Shown here in pieces: positions 6,811-14,134 of a DNA stretch of 21,494 bases (within the stretch, counting starts at the first letter, position 1; each line of letters starts with the position of its first letter). A program made the translations under genes and the position numbers. The notes beneath the pieces were generated by a model. That model was not told the DNA's origin, did not search any database, and was given only the letters and a program-made list of their open reading frames with translations. This stretch comes from JADKFD01 sp050250665 (GTDB lineage Bacteria; Pseudomonadota; Gammaproteobacteria; Xanthomonadales; SZUA-5), in contig JBFWOF010000077.1 in NCBI GenBank assembly GCA_050250665.1, forward strand, positions 1 to 21,494. The letters run 5' to 3'.

Positions 6811-7857
6811 TCATCCCTCCACCAGCCGCACGCGCTTGCCGTCCAGCACATAGGCGGCGCCATCGGTGACCACTTGGGCGCCGCTGTCTATGCCCTCGCT
6901 GAGGGCAACATCCGGTCCGTCGATGAAAGCGACCTTGACCGCACGCCTGGACACGGTCTGCGAGCTGCTGTCATAGACAAAGACCGTGGCTGCGTCGCCC
7001 TGGCCTTCGAGGATGGCGGCAATCGGGATATGCACCAGTTCGGCGCTGCCGGCGCTGGCGGGAGTCAGCGCCACGCGCGCCACCAGACCGCTGCGCAGGC
7101 GCGGGTCTGCCGTGGCCAGCGCCAGTTCGATGTCGAACATGCCGCTGCGCGGGTCAGCCGCTGCCGGCAGTTGCGTGACTTCGGCTGGCAGGGTTTCACC
7201 GGGCAGGGCATCGAACTGGACGCTGGCGCGATCACCCAGCTCCAGCTGCACCACATCGCGATCGGCCAGGCTGGCTTTCAGCACATAGCCGCTGGTGGCG
7301 CTGCCCAGCACCAGCACCGGCGTGCCCGGGGCCACGGTCTCGCGGGCCTGCGCCAGCTTGCGCAGCACGATGCCGTCCGAGGGCGCCGTGATCACCGCAT
7401 ATTCGCGATTGAAGCGCGTGGCCTTCAGCGTCTGCGCGGCAATATCGCGCTGGGTGCGCAGATCCTGCAGCGACTCCAGCGGGATCACCTGCTCCTGATA
7501 CAGGCGCTCGCCGCGGGCGAGGTCGCGCTCGGCCTTGCTCAGCAGCTGCCGGGTCTGTTCGACCTGACTGCCGATCTCGGCCAGCTCCAGCTGCGCCAGC
7601 ACCTGTCCGGCCTTGACCGGGGAGCCTTCCTCGACCGTGATGTCGGCGATCACGCCTCCAATCTTGAAGGCCAGACGCATCTCGTCCTTGTGCGCCAGCA
7701 CTGCACTGGAACGGATCACCGGGGCCGCCGGGCCCACTTTGGCAGCGGCCACGGCCACGGGAATGACGCGCTCACTTTGGGTGTTCACGGCGCTGTCGCC
7801 GCTGGCGCAGGCGGCGATGCTCAGGCTGAGCGCGGTGACCAGAATCATGCGGACCAT
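6811..7857 (-). CDS. RND efflux periplasmic adaptor (membrane fusion lipoprotein)
   Basis: A 348-residue adaptor that bridges the RND pump and the outer-membrane channel in the periplasm. The N-terminus is a lipoprotein signal peptide ending in the lipobox SIAAC, so the protein should be anchored by lipid at about Cys17. Next come the split biotinyl-lipoyl-like domain (KIGGVIADITVEEGSPVKAG, later YAVITAPSDGIVLRKLAQAR), a helical hairpin between them (SQVEQTRQLLSKAERDLARG), then beta-barrel and membrane-proximal domains. I chose the ATG at 7857 because GGAGG stands four bases before it and the lipoprotein signal begins there. An in-frame extension upstream is translated repeat DNA (WAPAFAGATE) and is not part of the protein. 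The gene follows the outer-membrane factor gene by 172 bp. Confidence 0.93.
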   Translation of the reverse strand: MVRMILVTALSLSIAACASGDSAVNTQSERVIPVAVAAAKVGPAAPVIRSSAVLAHKDEMRLAFKIGGVIADITVEEGSPVKAGQVLAQLELAEIGSQVEQTRQLLSKAERDLARGERLYQEQVIPLESLQDLRTQRDIAAQTLKATRFNREYAVITAPSDGIVLRKLAQARETVAPGTPVLVLGSATSGYVLKASLADRDVVQLELGDRASVQFDALPGETLPAEVTQLPAAADPRSGMFDIELALATADPRLRSGLVARVALTPASAGSAELVHIPIAAILEGQGDAATVFVYDSSSQTVSRRAVKVAFIDGPDVALSEGIDSGAQVVTDGAAYVLDGKRVRLVEG

Positions 7858-7906
7858 GGAACCTCCGGAAAGTGGGGACTTGGACTTGCTGGTCGTGACC
7901 GGGCTT

Positions 7907-7975
7907 GCTGGGGTTTCCGTCGCTCCCGCGAACGCGGGAGCCCAGACAGTTGCCACTGGATTCCCGTATGCGCTG
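7907..7975. repeat. Short palindromic repeat in the efflux operon spacer
   Basis: The segment contains an 8-bp hairpin CTCCCGCG-AA-CGCGGGAG at 7923-7940, followed by CACTGGATTCCCGTATGCG. This is the layout of a common bacterial dispersed repeat whose translation reads APAFAG, as it does here on the minus strand. It lies between the outer-membrane factor and adaptor genes. Confidence 0.6.
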
Positions 7976-8029
7976 ACATGACGCCCTTTGAGGGACGGCC
8001 AATTGGCACGGTGTTCTGCGTAGAAAGAC

Positions 8030-9451
8030 CTATCCACGGGCGTTCTCCAGCGCCAGAGCGGCGCGCAATTGGGCAAGGCTGACCAGCACATCGAAACGGG
8101 TCAGGTTGAGGTTGAGTTCGGCACTGGTCTGGGCGCTGCGGGCATCGATGAACTCGACCTGGGCGATGGAGCCGGCATCGCGCTTGCGGGCGGCGATGCG
8201 GAAGGCCTCGGTAGCGGCGTTCTGGCGTGCCTGTGCGGTGTCCAGCGAGGCCTGTGCGGTGCGCAGACGATCGGCCGCCTGACGCACTTCCAGACTGATC
8301 TGCCGGGCAACCTCGGCCTGCGCAATCTCGACCCGCTCGCGGCTGGCGCGCGCCGCCGAGACCCGGCTGCGACGCTGGCCGAAATCGGCGATGCGCCAGT
8401 CCAGCACCAGCGAGGCCATGGCGAAATTGCGGCCGCTGCCGAAGCCGTAGTCCTCACCCTGTATGCCGGCGTCCAGCGCGAAGGCGATGGTCGGCAGATA
8501 GCTGGCCCGCTCGGCCTCGACCGCTGCCTGGGCGGCGCGCGACTGCGCTTCCAGTTGCCGCAGTTCGAAGCGCGCACCCTGTGCCTGCGTTTCCAGGCGC
8601 GCATCGTCATCGATGGCCTCGGCGCCGAGTGCCGCCAGCTGCTGGCGCACATGAGCCAGCGGCTCGGGCGCTGCGGTGCTGGCCACGTCCGCATCCAGCG
8701 GTCGGTTCAACAGGAAGTTCAGATAGTTGCGGGCCAGTGTCTGGCGATTGCCGGCATCCAGCAGTTGTTGCTCGACCGCCAGCTTCTCGGCCTCGGCGCG
8801 CAGCACCTGGTCACGGGTGATCTTGCCGTTGTCGAAGAGCACGCGATTGACCCGCAGATTCTCGATCAGCAGATCGCGGCTGGATTCGACGATCTTGATG
8901 GCCTCGCCAGCACGCAGGAAATCCAGATAGGCGACTTCGATATCGCGTTCCAGCGAGCGCTCGTAGGCGGCACGTGCCGCATCGCTGGCGGCGACCGTGG
9001 CCGTGGCGGCGTCGATGCCGGCAGCGATGGCCGGCGCGTACAGCGGCTGCGTCAGGCTGAGCCGCGTGTCCTGCTCGCGCTCGCGCAGGAAGCGGATTTC
9101 CTGATTGGCGATGGTGCCGAAGCGCGGCGGCTGGCCCTGCGCCTGCAGCAACTCGTTGAGCGTCTGATAGGCCGGATTGACCAGATCCCCGACCGGCAGC
9201 GACTGCGTGCGCCCACCGTCGGCGCGGCTATAGCGGGCAGACAGCGCCAGGGTTGGCCGATAGCGGGCCCGCGCCTCATCCAGCTGCGCCTGAGCCCGGC
9301 GCACATCAGTGCCGGCCGCCTGCAGCGCCAGATTCGAGGCGCGACCGGCATCGATCAGTGCCGCCACCTGCGCGCTGTAGTCGCTCTGCGCCAGCGCCGG
9401 CGACATCAGTGCCGCCAGCAGTATCGTCAGCATCCATTGTCGCGTGGTCAT
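8030..9451 (-). CDS. TolC-family outer-membrane efflux protein
   Basis: A 473-residue outer-membrane factor that forms the exit duct of a tripartite efflux system. A signal peptide (MTTRQWMLTILLAALMSPALA) precedes the mature start QSDYSAQ. The body shows two outer-membrane-efflux repeats rich in Ala/Arg/Gln coiled-coil helices: the first with RRAQAQLDEARARYRPTLAL, and the second with EAQSRAAQAAVEAERASYLP and a matching helix ending LAQLRAALALENARG. The length fits the family. I chose the ATG at 9451 because the signal peptide begins there; a GTG at 9481 would add ten residues without a better ribosome site. A GACACGTGTC palindrome 26 bases before the start is a candidate operator for the neighbouring TetR protein. 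Confidence 0.93.
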   Translation of the reverse strand: MTTRQWMLTILLAALMSPALAQSDYSAQVAALIDAGRASNLALQAAGTDVRRAQAQLDEARARYRPTLALSARYSRADGGRTQSLPVGDLVNPAYQTLNELLQAQGQPPRFGTIANQEIRFLREREQDTRLSLTQPLYAPAIAAGIDAATATVAASDAARAAYERSLERDIEVAYLDFLRAGEAIKIVESSRDLLIENLRVNRVLFDNGKITRDQVLRAEAEKLAVEQQLLDAGNRQTLARNYLNFLLNRPLDADVASTAAPEPLAHVRQQLAALGAEAIDDDARLETQAQGARFELRQLEAQSRAAQAAVEAERASYLPTIAFALDAGIQGEDYGFGSGRNFAMASLVLDWRIADFGQRRSRVSAARASRERVEIAQAEVARQISLEVRQAADRLRTAQASLDTAQARQNAATEAFRIAARKRDAGSIAQVEFIDARSAQTSAELNLNLTRFDVLVSLAQLRAALALENARG

Positions 9452-9476
9452 GTGTTGATAAGCCGTTGAGTGGTTA

Positions 9477-9486
9477 GACACGTGTC
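9477..9486. promoter_or_regulatory. Candidate TetR operator before the tolC-type gene
   Basis: GACACGTGTC is a perfect 10-bp palindrome 26 bases upstream of the outer-membrane factor start. Its half-site (GTGTCAA on one side) also occurs in the palindrome before tetR at 10262-10274. Half-site spacing differs by one base between the two sites, so the match is suggestive only. Confidence 0.45.
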
Positions 9487-9504
9487 AATTTTGGGTTGAA
9501 GAAA

Positions 9505-9595
9505 GAGCGGTAAAACGTAAAATGTGAAACGTCAATCAGGAGCCGTAGATCCCCGGCTTTTGAGTTGACGTTTTACGTTTGACGTTTTACCGCTC
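9505..9595. repeat. AAACGT inverted-repeat element, full copy
   Basis: A 91-bp element with 31-base terminal arms (9505-9535 and 9565-9595) that match as inverted copies at 28 of 31 positions. Each arm begins GAGCGGTAAAACGT and ends AAACGTCAA, with the short phrase AAAACGT reiterated. The right arm overlaps the end of tetR and encodes its last residues (AVKRQT) and stop. The hairpin lies between tetR and the outer-membrane factor gene and might attenuate read-through. Confidence 0.9.
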
Positions 9596-10238
9596 CGTCC
9601 TTGGCTGCCAGGCCGAATCCCACCATCTGCAGCGCATGATCAATCATCTGCTGCGTGCTGATGCCGTCCTTGGCCAGCATCTGTCCCTTGGTGGCGGCGA
9701 TCTGGATGATTCCGTGCATGAAGCCCCAGAGCGTCACAGACGTGAGATAGGGGTTGCCCAGATCCGGCCGGATCGAGCCATCCTTCATGCCGGTCTCGAT
9801 GCAGGCCACCATGATCGAATGCACGCGGTCGCCAGCCACCATGCAGGCGGCCTCATTGCTTTCGCCGTCCACGTGCGTGGGCGAATGTGCCTCGAAGCGC
9901 GCCAGTGCCTGGAAGTAGTGCGGCACTTCCTGCGAGAAAGCCACATAGCTGCGCCCCAGCGCTTCGACCTGATCGCGGCCATGCGAATGTCGGGCCGCTG
10001 CCTGTTCGAAACGATCGCCCAGCAGCAGCAGCGCGCGCTCGCAGATGGCGCAGTGCAGATCGAACTTGTCCTTGAAATAGACATAGACCAGCGCCCGCGA
10101 CAGTCGCGCCTTGCGGGCCACCTGATCGATGGTCAGCTCGTCCCAGCCGGTATCGGCATAGACCTCTTCGGCCGCATCCACAATCTGCTTGCGGCGAGCT
10201 TCCTTTTCTTCCAGACGGCGTTCGGCGATGTAGTTCAT
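9573..10238 (-). CDS. TetR family transcriptional regulator
   Basis: A 221-residue regulator. The N-terminal TetR DNA-binding domain is clear at about residues 16-62: RRKQIVDAAEEVYADTGWDE, then LTIDQVARKARLSRALVYVY and FKDKFDLH, a classic helix-turn-helix. The helical C-terminal part, with two Cys and several Met residues, should bind a ligand and form the dimer; it cannot be assigned to a ligand class. The gene is upstream of and in line with the efflux genes, the usual place of their local repressor. A perfect palindrome lies 24 bases before the start, which suggests self-repression. Oddity: the last six residues and the stop are written by one arm of a dispersed repeat, so the native C-terminus may have been replaced. 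Confidence 0.93.
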   Translation of the reverse strand: MNYIAERRLEEKEARRKQIVDAAEEVYADTGWDELTIDQVARKARLSRALVYVYFKDKFDLHCAICERALLLLGDRFEQAAARHSHGRDQVEALGRSYVAFSQEVPHYFQALARFEAHSPTHVDGESNEAACMVAGDRVHSIMVACIETGMKDGSIRPDLGNPYLTSVTLWGFMHGIIQIAATKGQMLAKDGISTQQMIDHALQMVGFGLAAKDGAVKRQT

Positions 10239-10261
10239 GAGTTGGATGATGAGCTAAGCAC

Positions 10262-10274
10262 TGACACTGTGTCA
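10262..10274. promoter_or_regulatory. Candidate TetR operator before tetR
   Basis: TGACACTGTGTCA is a perfect palindrome of two 6-bp half-sites around one base, 24 bases upstream of the tetR start codon. The half-site GACAC/GTGTC recurs before the outer-membrane factor gene. Position and symmetry fit an autoregulated TetR-family repressor. Confidence 0.55.
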
Positions 10275-10309
10275 ACAGGTGGCGAGGTGCAAGGAGAAAG
10301 CGCCCCCGG

Positions 10310-10404
10310 CGTCATTGCGAGGAACGGAGTGACGAAGCAATCCAGATGGGGTGCCGACGAGCCTGGATTGCTTCCCCCGGATCTAGTCCGGGGTCGCAAT
10401 GACG
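10310..10404 (-). repeat. Inverted-repeat (MITE-like) element, family C, copy 2
   Basis: The 95-bp unit has the same ends as the element at 798-894 (CGTCATTGCGA and TCGCAATGACG), but its arms are in reversed order, so it is inserted in the opposite orientation. The hairpin arm reads CCCCGGATCTAGTCCGGGG and differs at a few bases. The central spacer between the CAATCCAG boundaries is unrelated to that of copy 1. Confidence 0.85.
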
Positions 10405-10436
10405 CCGGTTTCGAAGTTTGGTCTCGGGTCGGAAAA

Positions 10437-10515
10437 CTGTGGGAGCGGACTTTGTCCGCGACTGCTGTAGCGGTCGGCCATCAGCCAACGATCGCGGCTG
10501 AAGCCGCTCCCACAG
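10437..10515. repeat. Palindromic repeat, GGGAGCGGG family, copy 2
   Basis: The 79-bp element is bounded by CTGTGGGAGCGG and CCGCTCCCACAG. Inside are GACTTTGTCCGCGA and ATCGCGGCTGAAG, so each half also forms a small stem. It occupies the spacer between tetR and the fumarylacetoacetase gene, 140 bp before the latter. Confidence 0.8.
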
Positions 10516-10652
10516 AAGCCTCGCCCGCAGAGGCCCGTGGCTGACCGCCGACATCAATACCGACAACCTCCAACCGACAACCGCCCCAACCCTTGCGCCG
10601 GGCGCGCTTGCCCCCAAGACTGCACACACCCTTTTTCCACGGAGTCTCCCCC

Positions 10653-11639
10653 ATGAAACTCGCATCGCTGAAACGCGGCGGCCGTGATGGCACGCTGGTC
10701 GTGGTCTCGCGTGATCTCAAGCGCGCGGTGGAAGTGGCGCCGATCGCGGGCACGCTGCAGCAGGCGCTGGATGGCTGGTCGGATATTGCGCCGCGCCTGA
10801 ATGCGGTGGCCGAGGCGCTGGAGGCGGGCAAGGCCCATGGCGTGTTCGAACTGGATCTGGCCGATCTGGCGGCGCCGCTGCCGCGGGCTTATGAATTCGT
10901 CGATGGCAGCGCCTATCTGCCGCATGTCGAGCGCGTGCGCAAGGCGCGCAATGCCGAGGTGCCGGAATCCTTCTACGTCGATCCGCTGATGTATCAGGCC
11001 ACCAGCGCCCAGTTCCTGGGGCCGCATGATCCGGTACAGGTGGTCAGCGAGGACTACGGCATCGATCTGGAAGCCGAAGTCATCGTCGTCACCGATGATG
11101 TTCCGATGGCAGTGACGCCGGAGCAGGCCGCCGAGCACATTCAGCTGATCGGTCTGGTCAACGATGTCTCGCTGCGCAATCTGATCCCGGCCGAACTGGC
11201 CAAGGGTTTCGGCTTTCTGCAGAGCAAGCCGCGCTCGGCGCTGTCACCGGTACTGGTCACGCCCGATGAACTGGAGGGTTACTGGAAGGACTCGGTGCTG
11301 CATCGCAAGCTGATCACGCATATCGACGATCAGCTCTTCGGCCAGCCCGACGCCGGTACCGACATGCAGTTCAACTTCGCCCAGCTGGTGGCGCACGCGG
11401 CCAAGACCCGCAATCTCGGCGCCGGCAGCGTGGTCGGCTCCGGCACGGTCGCCAATCAGGACGAGTCCGTCGGTGCCTCCTGCCTGGCCGAGAAACGCAT
11501 GCTCGAGATCATCCGCGACGGCAAGCCGAGCACGCCTTTCCTGCGCTACGGTCAGCGCGTGCGCATCGAGATGTTCGACGACGAAGGAAACAGCCTGTTC
11601 GGTGCCATCGAGCAGGAGATCGTCGCTTACCAGCGCTGA
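10653..11639 (+). CDS. Fumarylacetoacetate hydrolase family protein
   Basis: A 328-residue FAA-hydrolase-family enzyme, a metal-dependent hydrolase that in its best-known form splits fumarylacetoacetate to fumarate and acetoacetate at the end of tyrosine breakdown. An N-terminal family domain spans about residues 1-75. The metal ligands are visible as E140 and E142 (GIDLEAEVIVV) and D171 (VNDVSLRN), followed by GFGFLQSKPRSALSPV, whose lysine belongs to the active site. The ATG at 10653 is preceded by GGAG at 10641-10644; an upstream in-frame extension looks non-coding. No other tyrosine-pathway gene is adjacent, so related substrates (other acylpyruvates or beta-diketones) remain possible. 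The gene converges with phoX. Confidence 0.92.
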   Translation: MKLASLKRGGRDGTLVVVSRDLKRAVEVAPIAGTLQQALDGWSDIAPRLNAVAEALEAGKAHGVFELDLADLAAPLPRAYEFVDGSAYLPHVERVRKARNAEVPESFYVDPLMYQATSAQFLGPHDPVQVVSEDYGIDLEAEVIVVTDDVPMAVTPEQAAEHIQLIGLVNDVSLRNLIPAELAKGFGFLQSKPRSALSPVLVTPDELEGYWKDSVLHRKLITHIDDQLFGQPDAGTDMQFNFAQLVAHAAKTRNLGAGSVVGSGTVANQDESVGASCLAEKRMLEIIRDGKPSTPFLRYGQRVRIEMFDDEGNSLFGAIEQEIVAYQR

Positions 11640-11670
11640 GCTTGCGGTCCTGACCTCGCCCTTGTTCTGG

Positions 11671-12033
11671 AGGTGGTCGTAGCCCTGTGGGAGCGGGCTT
11701 TGCCCGCGACAGGGTCTGATCCCGGGCTGCAGCCATCGCGCACGAAGTGCGCTCCCACAGGGGTAGTCGGAGCCCTGTGGGAGCGGGCTCTGCCCGCGAT
11801 CAGGCTCTCATCCAGGGCCGCAGCGTTCGCGCACGAAGTGCGCTCCCACAGGGGTAGTCGAAGCCCTGTGGGAGCGGGCTTTGCCCGCGAACAGGGTCTG
11901 ATCCAGGGCCGCAGCCATCGCGCACGAAGTGCGCTCCCACAGGGGTGGTCGCAGCTCTGTGGGAGCGGGCTCCGCCCGCGATCAGGCTCTCATCCAGGGC
12001 CGCAGCATTCGCGCACAGCGTGCGCTCCCACAG
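11671..12033. repeat. Tandem array of four palindromic repeats (ABAB)
   Basis: Four elements of 76-77 bp (11685-11760, 11775-11851, 11866-11942, 11957-12033) are each bounded by CTGTGGGAGCGGGCT and GTGCGCTCCCACAG. Each is preceded by a conserved 14-bp linker such as GGGTAGTCGAAGCC, giving a unit of 90-91 bp. Units 1 and 3 share CAGGGTCTGAT and CATCGCGCAC. Units 2 and 4 share TCAGGCTCTCATCC and TTCGCGCAC. The array fills the space between two convergent genes and could serve as a two-way terminator. Confidence 0.95.
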
Positions 12034-12050
12034 TTGCAGGTCGAAGGCCC

Positions 12051-14015
12051 TCAGGTCCCGATGATCCCGCCGTCGACCTTGCGGATCACCACCGTAGCCG
12101 AGCGCGGGCGCTGGCCGAAGGGCCAGGCCGAGATGGCGGTCGGATGGTCCGGATCGCTGCGTTCGCTGGACGGCTCGCCCGGGTGCTGGACATTGATGAA
12201 CAGCGTGCGCATGTCCGGCGTCGAGGTCACTCCGGTGATCTCGCAGCCACGCGGGCCGGCCAGGAAGCGCTTGAACTCGCCGCTGATCGGGTCGTAGGCC
12301 AGCATCTGGTTGTTGCCGATGTTGCGATAGTCGCCGCGCTGCGCGGCCGGCAATGACACGATCGAGGTCGACACATCGGTCTGCACCCAGAGGATGCCGC
12401 GGTCATCGAACCACAAACCATCCGGGCCGCCGAAGGCGTCGCCCTGGATGTTGCCGCGCAGGGCCTGATCATTGGCCATGGGATCGCCGCACTGGACGAA
12501 GATCTCCCAGTTGAATCGGCGTGCGCTGTTGTTCTGATCCTGCTCGGCCCAGCGGATCACATGACCGAAGATGTTGTTCGCGCGCGGGTTGGCGGCATCG
12601 GTGCCTGGCTGGCCGTTGGCGCCGCGGCGGCTGTTGTTGGTCAGTGTGCAATAGACATCCCGGGTGCGCGGATTGACTGCGATCCACTCGGGCCGGTCCA
12701 TCTTGGTGGCGCCCACGCGATCGGCCGCCTGCCGGGTCTTGACCAGCACCTCGCCCTGATCGGCAAAGCCATTCTCCGGCGTCAAACCGTTGCTGCCCCA
12801 CACCAGGGGCAGCCATTCGCCGCTCTGATCGTCATTGAAGCGGGCCACGTACAGCGTGCCGTCGTCCAGCAGTTCGCGGTTGTTGGCGACATCGCCCTCG
12901 ATGAAAGGGCGGCGCGAGACATACTTGTAGATGTACTCGAAGCGCTCGTCGTCGCCCATGTAGACCACCACGCGGCGATCGCTGCCCAGCGTGACCCAGG
13001 CGCCTTCATGCTTGATTCGGCCGAGAGCGGTGCGCTTGATCGGGGCGGCGGCCGGATCGAAGGGATCGATCTCGACTACCCAGCCAAAGCGGTTCGGCTC
13101 ATTGGGGTGCTGGCCGGCATCAAAGCGCGGGTCATGCTCGTTCCAGCGGTAGCCGGCGCCACTGGCGCTGATGCCGTAGCGGCGCTGCTCGGCAGGAATG
13201 CTGCCGCCGTTGACGAAGTAGCCGTTGAAGTTTTCTTCGCAGGTCAGATAGGTGCCCCAGGGCGTGTAGCCATTGGCGCAGTTGTTGAAGGTGCCGAGGA
13301 TGCGCCGGCCAGCTGGATCCGCTTCGGTGCGCAGCAAGGGATGCCCGGCGGCCGGGCCCGACACCGCCATCGGCGTGTAGGCCGTGATCCGACGGGCATA
13401 GCGCGAGGGTCGCTGCACCCGCCAGTTGGAACCGTCGTAGAGCAGTTCGACGACGGATACGCCATGGGCCGCCTGCGACTTGCGCACCTTCTCCGCCGTC
13501 CAGGTGCGCTGGCCATCAGGGTGCAACAAGCCGTCGTCGGTGTATTCATGGTTGCACACGAGCAAACCGCGTCGCGAGGACGGGGTGGCGCGTCCGTTGA
13601 TGCTGAAACGCGCGGCTTCCTCGAAGGGAAAGAAGTGCATGCCGTCGTTGTGCATGCCCCACTGCTGTTCCTGATCCTCGGCACTGTTGCTGGCGTCATA
13701 GCGGAAATAGCGGCTGACATCGGAGAGCGGATCGCCCCAGGCCATCAGCACTTCGGCGCGATAGCCCTCGGGCACGATCAGGCTGTCAGCCTCGGAGACC
13801 GGAATCGGCGCGAAGCCGACTCGAGGGGTGACGCTGTAGGCCGGCGTCTGCGCGTACGAGCGCGCCGACAGCAGCGGCAGGCCGACCACCGTGGCGGTGG
13901 CGGCTGCCAGGGTGCCTTTCAGAAACTCACGACGGCGCTGGCTGGCGGCCAATACCTCATCGAATTGCGGGTTCCTGGAAAAATTGGAAATGCCATCGTC
14001 ATGGAAAGTGGACAT
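12051..14015 (-). CDS. phoX: PhoX family alkaline phosphatase, Tat-exported
   Basis: A 654-residue protein of the PhoX (DUF839) family, calcium- and iron-dependent alkaline phosphatases that free phosphate from organic esters outside the inner membrane. The N-terminus carries a twin-arginine signal (RRREFLKG at about 27-34, then a hydrophobic stretch to ARSYA), so export is folded through the Tat system. The family signature NNCANGYTPWGTYLTCEENF stands at about residues 244-263, and CNHEYTDDG at 154-162 is also typical. The length fits the family. The start at 14015 gives the usual extension of about 26 residues before the Tat motif. A Pho-box-like repeat lies about 60 bases upstream. The ClsC-type gene precedes it on the same strand. 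Some family members have not been tested, so the substrate range is an inference. Confidence 0.92.
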   Translation of the reverse strand: MSTFHDDGISNFSRNPQFDEVLAASQRRREFLKGTLAAATATVVGLPLLSARSYAQTPAYSVTPRVGFAPIPVSEADSLIVPEGYRAEVLMAWGDPLSDVSRYFRYDASNSAEDQEQQWGMHNDGMHFFPFEEAARFSINGRATPSSRRGLLVCNHEYTDDGLLHPDGQRTWTAEKVRKSQAAHGVSVVELLYDGSNWRVQRPSRYARRITAYTPMAVSGPAAGHPLLRTEADPAGRRILGTFNNCANGYTPWGTYLTCEENFNGYFVNGGSIPAEQRRYGISASGAGYRWNEHDPRFDAGQHPNEPNRFGWVVEIDPFDPAAAPIKRTALGRIKHEGAWVTLGSDRRVVVYMGDDERFEYIYKYVSRRPFIEGDVANNRELLDDGTLYVARFNDDQSGEWLPLVWGSNGLTPENGFADQGEVLVKTRQAADRVGATKMDRPEWIAVNPRTRDVYCTLTNNSRRGANGQPGTDAANPRANNIFGHVIRWAEQDQNNSARRFNWEIFVQCGDPMANDQALRGNIQGDAFGGPDGLWFDDRGILWVQTDVSTSIVSLPAAQRGDYRNIGNNQMLAYDPISGEFKRFLAGPRGCEITGVTSTPDMRTLFINVQHPGEPSSERSDPDHPTAISAWPFGQRPRSATVVIRKVDGGIIGT

Positions 14016-14077
14016 CGGCGCGGGCCTCTTCAGCTTGGGTGCGATCGGTCGCGGAACGGACCTGGGAGAGGCGACGC

Positions 14078-14096
14078 TAGACAGCGCGGATGACAG
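14078..14096 (-). promoter_or_regulatory. Pho-box-like direct repeat before phoX
   Basis: On the minus strand the site reads CTGTCAT-CCGCG-CTGTCTA, two near-copies of the PhoB half-site CTGTCAT. The canonical Pho box has a 4-base spacer (11-bp period); here it is 5 bases (12-bp period) and the second half-site has one change followed by a mismatch. The location, about 62 bases before the phoX start, is right for PhoB control, but the spacing weakens the call. Confidence 0.4.
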
Positions 14097-14134
14097 ATGA
14101 ATGCGTGCTGGGTTGCAGGCTTGTTAACAGGGGT

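Noticed and set aside
8028..8040. DnaA-box-like CCTATCCACGG
   Set aside because: A single degenerate match at the end of the outer-membrane factor gene, with no cluster and no AT-rich element.
7858..8091. N-terminal extension of the efflux adaptor by 78 residues
   Set aside because: The extension is translated intergenic repeat (WAPAFAGATE), while the lipoprotein signal and Shine-Dalgarno support the start at 7857.
8069..9469. 466-codon plus-strand frame opposite the TolC-type gene, and 428 codons at 6796-8082 opposite the adaptor
   Set aside because: Shadows of real genes in high-GC DNA, with no recognisable domain.
11671..12033. Possible CRISPR array
   Set aside because: The linkers are short (14 bp) and nearly identical, and the repeats are long palindromes, the reverse of CRISPR spacing with unique spacers.
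12561..14093. 510-codon plus-strand frame opposite phoX
   Set aside because: Antisense to a gene with clear PhoX signatures; no ribosome site or known domain.
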